Program-made: the position numbers and the translations under genes
Shown here: positions 10,680 to 18,934 of the stretch, one piece after another
Layout: each line of letters starts with the position of its first letter
Numbering within the stretch: the stretch's first letter is position 1
Assembly: GCA_021399445.1 (NCBI GenBank)
Contig: JAJTUQ010000002.1
Location: forward strand, 6,634,001 to 6,698,000
Direction: 5' to 3'
DNA from: Xylogone sp. PMI_703
Taxonomy: Eukaryota; Ascomycota; Leotiomycetes
Length of the DNA stretch: 64,000 bases
The notes under the pieces: generated by a model
Database searches by the model: none
What the model was told of the DNA's origin: nothing
Seen by the model: only the letters and a program-made list of their open reading frames with translations

Positions 10680-11903
10680 TCATTTGTCTATTAGTTCTTT
10701 AAGACCATAGAGAAGGTCTGCTTTGAGATCTTCCAAGTTTTCAACACCAATACTGAATCTCAAGAGAGTTGGCTTCGCTGAGCTATCCACAAGTCTCCTC
10801 CATTCGACCTGGCTCTCAACACCACCAAGGCTTGTTGCATGTTGGAAAAGAGTCAAAAGCCCCGGTAACTTTCTAGTCATCTCTTCGGTTTTCATCTCCA
10901 GCGCAAATACACCACCAAATCCATTCGGCATCTGCTCCCTCAACCAATGCATATCTTCGTCCTGTAAGCTCGCATGCCGTACTTTGTCGATGGTATTCTT
11001 GATTATCTTGTCACTCTCACCCTTCAAACACTCACTGATCTACTCAACTAATCCCGCGGCGTTCTCACTCTGTCTCCGTACCCTCAGCTCTAAGGTGCGA
11101 AGACTCCGAAGACCAAGCCAACCCTCCATACTACCTAGCACATTACCTAGAATAGTCCGGTGTTCTTGAAGCTTCTTGAACCAATCGTCTTTCCGTTCCG
11201 GCCGAATAGAAAGTGTTCCGCAGAGGAGATCATGGTGTCCTCCAAAGTATTTCGTACCGCTGTGCATTACCACATCAGCGCCCAATGCGAAGGGGTCTTG
11301 CAGGCCGGGAGGCCCAAATGTAGAATCGACAAAGAGATATGCCCCCCATTCATGGGCTTTTCGTGCGAACTCTTTGATACTTGTCGCTTCTCCCGTGGGA
11401 TTCGTTGGAGTTTCCAGATGAATCACATCGCCTTTCTGAAGGGTGTCGAGGTCATCGAAGGTAAGAGTCTCACATCCAGTTAGTTGTTGATACAAGTTCA
11501 CCACTTGGCGGCTACCATAGTATCCATCACCGATCGCAACGCATTTGGGCTTTAGCAATACAAGATATGCATGAACAGCAGCAACGCCGGAAGAATAGGT
11601 AAGTGTTGGGCTATGAACAAGAGCTGATAATACGGCTTCGAATCGTGTGCGGGTTGGGGCTCGATCCCTCGAGTAGATGAAATCGCCAACCCGTATAATT
11701 GGTTAACGCCCGTTGAGGTCGAATGGTGCATCCCTATCATTTATAGCATCAACGTAATGATGGTCCCCCAATATCCCTTCATGCTCTGCATTATATAGAT
11801 ATCGAAACGTGGTGCTGAGGTGGATGGGTGGTGCAATATCGGACTCTTGGAGGATATCACCGTCGGCATGGAGGGCCAAAGTCGCTAGTTTTTGATCAGA
11901 CAT
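10680..11903 (-). pseudogene. Cys/Met-metabolism PLP-dependent enzyme with two in-frame stops
   Basis: One uninterrupted frame runs from the ATG at 11903 to the TGA at 10680-10682 (407 sense positions, normal family length). It is broken by TAA at 11703-11705 and TAG at 11040-11042. All three segments are in the same frame, so there is no frameshift. Family matches: an N-terminal APPIHLSTTF motif, RDRAPTRTRFEAVLSAL, ETPTNPTGEA, and the PLP lysine context MHSGTKYFGGHHDLLCG. The third segment has the typical HATSLGGVESQVEWRR and SIGVENLEDLKADL. The family (cystathionine gamma-synthase/lyase-like) handles sulfur amino acids. No plausible GT-AG intron removes either stop. Both stops could come from C:G to T:A transitions, in keeping with RIP-like mutation, but this is inference. 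The rest of the frame is well preserved, so inactivation looks recent, or the stops are assembly errors. Confidence 0.8.
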
Positions 11904-13513
11904 GATATCAAATTAGAATGATATGGTGAATGTCTTAATTTTAGACAGGTAAGCTACTCGGATGGATGAAACAAGAGATAATAATGGATCAACGTTATTC
12001 ATGGAGCACAAGTATGTGTCAATATAAAAGACATTATTATGAGTCTTTCGGCGGCTATTATCAGTGTATGTCTACTGGAGAATCAATCATGACTCAATCG
12101 ATCACTAGCAAAATACCCCTAAACGGTCATTAGTGACAGTTATTTACGTATATTTGATTTTGGTGGACCTTGATAACAATGAAGATAAGCTGTTTCCCGT
12201 TTCCCGCAGCATATTACATGAAGCAATGCGGTAAAATGAAATGATGAGAAATTTCTAGCATATGCTTCACAAAAATCCGCTTAAAACTAAAGGAACTTCG
12301 TACAATCCATGTTAACACTTTGCAGTGCCTAAGGTTCTAAGGCCATGAAGTGCACTTTCAGCAGGAACACCGAGCGTGCGCTGCAATGGAAAATCTCAAA
12401 TGAGGGAGTATGTATAGTCGAACGTTTCGAAGTGGTGAGACTAAAAGAATAATGAAAGGATAGGCTATCGCTATTTTAAACGATGTTGGCTTCCTAAACC
12501 CCGAAGACTCCTTGTGCTTAAGTCGAGTTTTAAGGTTGGCGGGAACAGTGCATGAACAGCTGCACGTCACCGCACTGCTAATGTGCTGATTGGCTGTCGC
12601 CGTTCCACAGATAACAGCTGCCAGCGTCGCAAGTCAACGACAATCAAATGAATCCAATTCAGCGTACATTTACCTGCTAAATATATACTCGACAGCCATT
12701 TTAAAAGCATTCTGAAAGCATATTGCCGTAGAGTATTGTTGAGATGCCAAGAATGTGACGGACACTAGATGCTAGTGGACGCAACCAGCTACGAAACCAT
12801 GGTATCCGTACAACGCGTACCAAAACGCTACGAGAACATCACGGGCGCATCAACATATCAGTATATCGAGGAATAAGTGTATATTTATGAACTTCCTGTG
12901 ATATTTCCTAGGAGGGATAGGACTCCATTTCAATTCGGACATAATAACAATAGTTGCCGAAAGACTACCGGGAGTTGAGTACAAAGTTAAAATCTAAGTC
13001 ATATCTTCCATCCTTTATACCATATATACACTGTTATAGCAGGACGATGGACTCTACTTCCGAGAGTGCTATATGGTGCAAAATGACTTTTTCGTCTTAA
13101 AACGATGTGGCTGAGGTGAGACTAAGAAGGGCGAACTTTACCCCGTTGAAAATCCGGACGGCTAATACATTGTGCAAAATATAGCTATATCCGAGAACTT
13201 ATATCGATATTCTATGCCCCCAGTTATGAGCGGATACAATTCCGCATCATCTACGACGTTTGGCCCTCGCATGTATGAACTTGTGAAAGGCTCTAAACCT
13301 TTATTGGTGTAGGATCAACTAATTAAGGTCTCTACATAGCTAGCTCTAAGATTCTAATGTTACATAGACGGCGTAAGCATTCCGCCCTCTCCATATATAT
13401 ATAGACGAAGAGTTTCCTTTATTACTATAAACGAAATATCTCATGCTTAATATACAATCTTGTTGATCCAAACACATTCATATATTTAGAACTTATACAA
13501 TCCCTCTCAAGCT
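11904..13513. other. AT-rich gene-free tract
   Basis: 1.6 kb, AT-rich, between divergent genes. Only a 70-codon frame on the minus strand at 12358-12570, with no family resemblance. Short TA runs near 13.39 kb may serve as the core promoter of the HD-domain gene. Confidence 0.55.
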
Positions 13514-14191
13514 ATGGCACCAACGTACCCAACTCGCGTTCTAGCTGGAGTAACCGTGCCAGATACGGAACTAATTTCAAAAGCGCTTGAATTTGTCCGT
13601 CAGCACTCCTCTGATATGACCTATGGTCATGTCGTCCGCTCATGGCTTTATGGCGCAATACTCGGTTCAAGGCATCCATTGATCACAGAGTATGATGCAG
13701 AAATCCACGCCGTGAGCGCAATCCTTCATGATCTCGCCTGGGATTGCAGTAGAAAAGATTTTGTCTCGAAGGATAAACGATTCGAAGTTGACAGCGCAGA
13801 TGCTGCTCGGGACTTTCTGAAACGAGAGGCTCCAGATTGGGATCATCAAAAACAGCAGCTTACTTGGGATGCCATTGCATTGCATACGACCCAATCTATT
13901 GCATTTCACAAAGAAGCTGAAGTTGCTCTAACGACTCTCGGAATTGGTTCCGATCTTTTGGGGCCAGATATGACTAACGGGTTACTCACACAGAAAGAGT
14001 TCGACATGGTGGTTAAAGAGTTTCCCAGGCTGAATATAAGGGAAGGGCTTGTCGATCTCATGTGTCAGCTCTGTAAAACAAAGCCAGAGACTACCTATGA
14101 TAACTGGGTGGGCGATATTGGAGTGAAATATCTTGAGGAGTATTCCCGGGATGGACAAAGAATGGTTGATCTGCTTCCAAATATTAGGTGA
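13514..14191 (+). CDS. HD-domain protein, cyanamide hydratase-like
   Basis: Intronless, 225 aa, starting at the ATG at 13514. HD-superfamily metal ligands are visible in order: His39 in YGHVVRSWLYG, His72-Asp73 in AILHDLAWD, His124 in IALHTTQSIA, and an Asp near 182 in EGLVDLMCQLC. Length and motif spacing match the fungal family around Myrothecium cyanamide hydratase and yeast Ddi2/Ddi3, which hydrate cyanamide to urea. The same fold also occurs in many uncharacterised HD hydrolases, so the substrate is not certain. There is no signal peptide. The next gene downstream on the same strand is the DUF3237 gene. Confidence 0.82.
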   Translation: MAPTYPTRVLAGVTVPDTELISKALEFVRQHSSDMTYGHVVRSWLYGAILGSRHPLITEYDAEIHAVSAILHDLAWDCSRKDFVSKDKRFEVDSADAARDFLKREAPDWDHQKQQLTWDAIALHTTQSIAFHKEAEVALTTLGIGSDLLGPDMTNGLLTQKEFDMVVKEFPRLNIREGLVDLMCQLCKTKPETTYDNWVGDIGVKYLEEYSRDGQRMVDLLPNIR

Positions 14192-14785
14192 TGGACAATG
14201 ATGTATTCTTAAACTATGTGAAGGTATAGGATTGCGCTCAATAATGACTGTAACAAAGAATTGAGAGCATCTCATAGCTTTGTATTTGCTTGCTGCTGAT
14301 CATACTTGAATACTTTTACCTGTATACCGTACTGTCAGCCAGTATGAAGAATTATATCATGAGAAATTGATTTGTACACCTTGTCCACATTCAATAGTCG
14401 GTGTGATTTCTGCATATAGAAAGCGGTTGCATTTTATAGCTCATGGAATACACGACTGCAATTACTTTGGGTGGAATATTACCGCGGGTCGGTTACCGGA
14501 TATTCCACCCGTTGACTACGACGTGGATATACATTCTATTTCCATATATAGAGCTCTCATAGGTATACAATGTCGGAAATTGCCGTTCTGTGCGTTATTT
14601 TAAGCTTGAAGGTGACCTAAATTGGCTCGTTCTATGGAAGGGTATATATTTCGTGGATAGAAATCCTGCCTTTGTTTAATATCTGAGCGTATACTTTTCA
14701 CTATCCTTTTAAACAACTTCCCAACACAGATGTCTCTGTGTTCTAAATAACTCCAAATACCTAGTCACATCACTCAGCTGTTAAT
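14192..14785. other. Intergenic, with one hairpin
   Basis: 594 nt between the HD-domain and DUF3237 genes. AT-rich except for the inverted repeat at 14469-14510. A 78-codon frame at 14367-14603 has no recognisable features and is probably chance. Confidence 0.5.
14469..14510. repeat. Inverted repeat with 11-bp perfect arms
   Basis: GGGTGGAATAT (14469-14479) is the exact reverse complement of ATATTCCACCC (14500-14510). The 20-nt loop is locally GC-rich and contains a second small inverted pair, ACCG/CGGT. It could be an operator-like site, a hairpin in the 3' region of the HD-domain transcript, or a fragment of a small transposon. None can be chosen from sequence alone. Confidence 0.5.
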
Positions 14786-15760
14786 ATGTCCGGTTTTCCA
14801 CATACGCAACCCGCCTTTACGGCCAGAGTATGCTGTATTGCGACTGAATAATGAAAGGTTCATAATGCTGACATTTCACGATTCATTTTAGTTGGTGTTT
14901 GACCAGGCCGTTAATCTTGGTATAATATGCTTAATTTATTCATCTAGCAGAATCTTCTTTTGATTTCTAAGGATCTAACTAGAGTGTGTAGGGGCTACTC
15001 CTTCTGGCTATGAGCTTCAAGTTGTCGTATGTCCTAGGCTTCCGGAACATATTGCATTATGAAATTGACTTAAGCTTATAAATATACTATCTATTAGAGG
15101 TGCATAAAGGGTACCATTGAAAGTGAGCCGGGGTTTTTGCAACCACTTACAGCTGAAGTCGTGCACGGCGATGAGTGGATGACTGTTGATGTATCAAAGA
15201 AATTCCTGAGAACTAAGGGTCAGATTCTCTTTAAGTAAGTCGTGGAAGCTCTCCAAACTGTTATGGATCCGACACTATGAAAACAAATAATAGAATCTCA
15301 TGTTGAAATATATCTTTTGGATCTAGAGTCAATGATAAACAGGTCAGAATACAATGATTCACAGCCCATATCCGACCCAACGGTGCTGACACGGGTGAAT
15401 TCTATAGAAATTCTTCAAATTTACCTACGAAGGTTGTGTCGAAATAACACCTGAGTTTCTCAGTCTTGGGAAACCAGGCATAAAAGGGACTAAATTTGGG
15501 CATGAGTGTAAGCCAATCGATTACTATATCTCTATTAATAGAGCATGCTCATTAATCTTCAATATAGTTATCCAGGTGAAGTTTGAGGTAAATACCATCT
15601 TTTCGTTTTGTTATTCGTAAGCTGATGTTATATGCTGCAAAAGACCGCGTCTGGAGATTTCGACGAACTTGTTAACAGCCTGTACGTGGCTTCTGATCGA
15701 TTTTTAGTCGAAAAAGGTGAGATAATTGTGGAGTGTAAGATTAGCAAGATTGTTATATAG
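14786..15760 (+). CDS. DUF3237-family protein, eight exons with micro-exons
   Basis: No single long frame shows it, but eight exons join cleanly: 14786..14827, 14892..14919, 14992..15026, 15098..15234, 15327..15342, 15408..15507, 15568..15587 and 15644..15760. That is 495 nt, 164 aa, with every phase consistent and introns of 56-92 nt. The product reads like the DUF3237 beta-barrel family. It has LGATPSGYELQVV, then GTIESEPGF, LTAEVVHGDEWMTVD, FFKFTYEGCVEITPE, KFGHEFIQVKFET and a final NSLYVASDR...CKISKIV. Exons of 16, 20 and 28 nt are unusual, and the fifth exon uses a weak GTCAGA donor. Function of the family is unknown; I infer no substrate. It is followed about 270 bp downstream by a Tc1/mariner element. 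Confidence 0.72.
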
Positions 15761-16025
15761 CACGATAAGCGATTTCAATTTATCGGCACAGAGAAATGAT
15801 AGTGTAAAGTAATGCGCTCGGTTCAGTGCTCTCACGGTGCTCTCACCAGGAAACTGCCAGCTCAGACATTGTGATATGAAACTGGTGTCATGAGCCTGAA
15901 CTGCCGCCAATGCTTGATATTTCGTCTACTATGCATTGGACTATGCTTCGACCTGTACCTCCAATTATGCACCTGGAAATCCCAACTCTCTTACCCCAAC
16001 GACCGTCCATGTTGGTTTGGTCGCA
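15761..16025. other. Short intergenic gap before the transposon
   Basis: 265 nt of ordinary AT-rich sequence between the DUF3237 stop and the TA target site of the transposon. Nothing recognised. Confidence 0.5.
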
Positions 16026-16027
16026 TA

Positions 16028-16053
16028 CAGTGGGTGGACATAAGTCTACGCGA
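16028..16053 (+). repeat. Left terminal inverted repeat of the Tc1/mariner element
   Basis: 26 bp starting CAGT and ending CTACGCGA. It pairs with 17384-17409 with three mismatches. Preceded by the TA target dinucleotide. Confidence 0.9.
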
Positions 16054-16206
16054 TTTCTAAAAATAGCATTTTCCCCAACTCAACACCTCCCTTTCAGACC
16101 GCCATATCTCACCCAATTACAATTCAATTGAAAAATGGATAATTGCAATGGATTCTACACACACTAAAGTCTATATCATAATTATTTGAGCTGAAAATCT
16201 CTTGAT

Positions 16207-17325
16207 CTAATACTTGGTATACCACCCGTTAGCCTCAATGACCGCATCTACCCTGTGTTGCATAGTATCTATTAGATGATTCAGCATATTAACATCCAGA
16301 GCCTCCCATGCCTCAATTGCGGCTTGAATCAACAGTTCTTTGGTATCCTCGTTATCCTTGAGCGTTTCAAGCTCAGGGTACATCTCAATAATTTTTGCCT
16401 TGAGCACCTTCCAGAGGTTCTCGATAGGGTTCAGGTCAGGAGAGTAGGGTGGCCAATCGGCCACGTTTATAGCCATCTCAGCAAGCCAATCCCTAATTAT
16501 ATGGGCTGTATGGACAGGTGAGTTATCGTGCATGAATATAGAATTGCCGTCAAGTATTGTAGGCAAGTGCTCTTCAAGCACTTCAAGATACCGTCGAGAG
16601 GTCACCCCTCCACGCTTCGATTCAGGGTCTCCCTTCATAACTACCAGATCAGTACGGCAATTGAAGCCAAACGCAGCCCAGAACATAACCGTTAGACCTC
16701 TTATAGGCCTGCCTTGAACAGCCCATAGTTGTAAAGCTTGGCCTGTTCGATTGGTTGAGCAATTGTTGTTTGAAAGTAGTATGTTATACTAACCTCGCTT
16801 CCTAAAAACAAAGTCCCACTTGCCTCCTTTTCCACGCTCAATTGAACACTCGTCAGACCAGATCCAACGTCTCCAATAGGCCAATCCCATATTATCGTTA
16901 TTGATGCCCCATTCTAGCCTTTTAGCAGCTAGAGTATGGTTCAAGAGTATACGTTTTGTGCATCTCCATTTCTGTATACCGGATTTCTTCAAAAATCGGT
17001 ATACAGTCTTCTTGTTGACCTTACCTCCCAACACACGTGTCAATTGAGCTGCAGTTATCTTGGGCTCTGCTCGTATAGTTCTGAAGATTAACCTCTGGTC
17101 ATAGATATTTAATAAGGAGGGTGCACCACTGCGTGACTTAGAGATACAGGAGACCTGGTTTTCAGCGTTGGCAAGCACAGAACGCACTGTTGAGTGACTA
17201 TAGCCCTGGCTATATGAAATCTTTGATACTTTAACTTCAGATTGCCTTGCCCCCACTATTTTGTTTCTGGAGCCTGGGGAGAGCTCTGCTAGAGGTGGTC
17301 TAGGGGTTCCTGGTGGGCGTGCCAT
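16207..17325 (-). CDS. Tc1/mariner DD34E transposase
   Basis: Two exons, 17325..16794 and 16742..16207, with a 51-nt GTTAGT...CAG intron, give 355 aa, which is full length for the family. The start ATG at 17325 is the first one after the TIR and gives MARPPGTPRPPLAE. A helix-turn-helix DNA-binding region lies around residues 25-110. The catalytic triad is Asp in WIWSDECS, Asp in IFMHDNSPVHTA and Glu in PDLNPIENLWK, with exactly 34 residues between the second Asp and the Glu. It catalyses cut-and-paste transposition at TA sites. No stop or frameshift is visible, so the enzyme may be functional or very recently so. Confidence 0.9.
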
Positions 17326-17383
17326 TAAGTTGAAAAAGGGGGGTGGGTGCGGAAGGTGGGAAAAATTTGCAAAAAGTGGGTTT

Positions 17384-17409
17384 TCGCGTAGACTTGTGTC
17401 CACATACTG
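17384..17409 (-). repeat. Right terminal inverted repeat of the Tc1/mariner element
   Basis: Reverse-complement partner of 16028-16053, ending ACTG and followed by TA at 17410-17411. Confidence 0.9.
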
Positions 17410-17411
17410 TA

Positions 17412-17928
17412 TTTCTCCATCCAAGCCTTAGAAATAAGCCCCACGCTCTTAGTGATACTGAGTGTAGTAACAAGTCCCTCTATAAACGTCAGCCTCAATA
17501 TGATCAAGATTTTCTTAAACATCATTCAATCGTTGGTGCCAGTGTCATGAAGCTGATAAAGCGGAATTCCGCCGAAGCCTACAGAACGGGACTCAGGTTG
17601 ATCCTTCCAGCAGCTACATATCATACCAGATATTCCTTTTGCCAGTTTACCAGCCAGATCCGTTTGTCTGGTGTATTCCATTAATGAACGGATAAACACA
17701 TACGGATATAGCAAACCAATGGAGTTTTCCCCATTGACACGGAATTCTTTCCGACAATGCCTATGCTGAGAGACCGTTCCGACTGAATATGTTCAATTTT
17801 CCTATAAGGAAAACCACATATCTTTCTCTTGAACTGTGACTATTCCTCAATAGCTGTACTTTGTTCCCGCAAAATCCATATAAAAGGTACTCAAGCCTAC
17901 ATTGAATTCCATTAGCTTAGCTTTTACA
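17412..17928. other. DJ-1-like gene promoter region
   Basis: 517 nt between the transposon and the DJ-1-like gene, without a plausible gene. It holds a TATA box close to its right end. Confidence 0.55.
17879..17886 (+). promoter_or_regulatory. TATA box of the DJ-1/PfpI-like gene
   Basis: TATAAAAG lies 43-50 nt upstream of the ATG at 17929. The position supports that ATG rather than the upstream TTG that also opens the frame. Confidence 0.5.
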
Positions 17929-18588
17929 ATGGTACCAATTAGCTTTGGTATCCTCTGTATCGAGTATCAGGCAATCGATGTCACCGGCCCGATGGATATC
18001 CTCTTCAACGCATCAAAACAAATGCTCTCTGCTTATAACTATCTAGGAGTCGTACCTGAAGGAGCTATAGAGAAGGCCAGTCCAATAATTTTCCACCACA
18101 TCGGCGAAACTCTGGATCCCGTGCCTCTGACTGGGAGCATGAAGATCGTCCCGTCGACGACTTGTGACGACTGCCCTGAGTTGGACTATCTCCTCGTCGG
18201 CGGTCCAAGACCACCTTCTCAGATTAGCCCTACCTTCATTAAATTCGTTCAGAAGCATGTCGCTGCTGGAAAGGGGGTCTTCACTACTTGCACAGGAGCA
18301 ATGGCTATTGCCCCTGCCGGGGTTCTCGACGGGAAGAATGCTACTGTAAACCGTTCTTTGTTGGACATTGCGAAGAACCTGTATCCGAGCGTGAAGTGGA
18401 CTAAAGAGAAGCAATGGATCATGGATGGTAATATTTGGACGAGTGGTGGAGCTTGTGCTGGAATGGATATGATTGCATACTGGATTGAGCAGACTTTTGG
18501 AAAGGATGTTGCTAGTGTATCATATGAGCTACTGGATTTTGAGCCTAGGGATGTGAATGGGAAGAGGGTTTTAAAGTCAGACAATTGA
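17929..18588 (+). CDS. DJ-1/PfpI (ThiJ) family protein
   Basis: Intronless, 219 aa. The glutamine-amidotransferase-like alpha/beta fold is recognised from FGILCIEYQAIDVTGP at the N-terminus. The sheet motif DYLLVGGPRPP follows, then the nucleophile elbow TTCTGAMAIAPAG with the reactive Cys at 121, and VNRSLLDIAK and SGGACAGMDMIAYWIE downstream. Such fungal proteins are variously glyoxalase III-like, chaperone-like or isonitrile hydratase-like; the sequence does not decide. There is no signal peptide, so the site is cytosolic. It is tail-to-tail with the large secreted-protein gene. Confidence 0.88.
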   Translation: MVPISFGILCIEYQAIDVTGPMDILFNASKQMLSAYNYLGVVPEGAIEKASPIIFHHIGETLDPVPLTGSMKIVPSTTCDDCPELDYLLVGGPRPPSQISPTFIKFVQKHVAAGKGVFTTCTGAMAIAPAGVLDGKNATVNRSLLDIAKNLYPSVKWTKEKQWIMDGNIWTSGGACAGMDMIAYWIEQTFGKDVASVSYELLDFEPRDVNGKRVLKSDN

Positions 18589-18934
18589 GGCGATATGAAA
18601 TTATATTGGTACCAGAGAATCTTTAATTAAATAGTGATTCACGTGCGGGAGAAATAACAATTGGTTATTGGTAGTATTGCTGGGTAGAAGCTAAAACACA
18701 CACATGGAATCTAGACACAACTATTCTATGAGAAATAGGTACTATGATGATTTAGAGTTAAGAAATCAATTCAAGCTGAGCACGAGGCTCCTACCTGCTA
18801 ACTACTGGAATTAAACTGATATTGTCTACCGACTCCAATTGGACAAAATCCACCCAGTTCACATAATTTGTATACTTGCCCAAGTGACACTATTCCACCG
18901 GGAGAAGGGATAGACAATACAATCCTTCTGAGAA
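18589..18934. other. Convergent 3' flank
   Basis: 346 nt between two convergent stops. AT-rich; nothing recognised. Confidence 0.5.

Larger units (their letters stand above)
16028..17409 (-). mobile_element. Complete Tc1/mariner (DD34E) DNA transposon
   Basis: A 1382-bp element. The left end begins CAGTGGGTGGACATAAGT and the right end, read on the opposite strand, begins CAGTATGTGGACACAAGT. The terminal inverted repeats match at 23 of 26 positions, both ending CTACGCGA. Both ends are flanked by TA (16026-16027 and 17410-17411), the duplication typical of this superfamily. The internal transposase frame is intact apart from one intron. It sits between the DUF3237 and DJ-1 genes and interrupts no recognisable gene. 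Confidence 0.92.
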
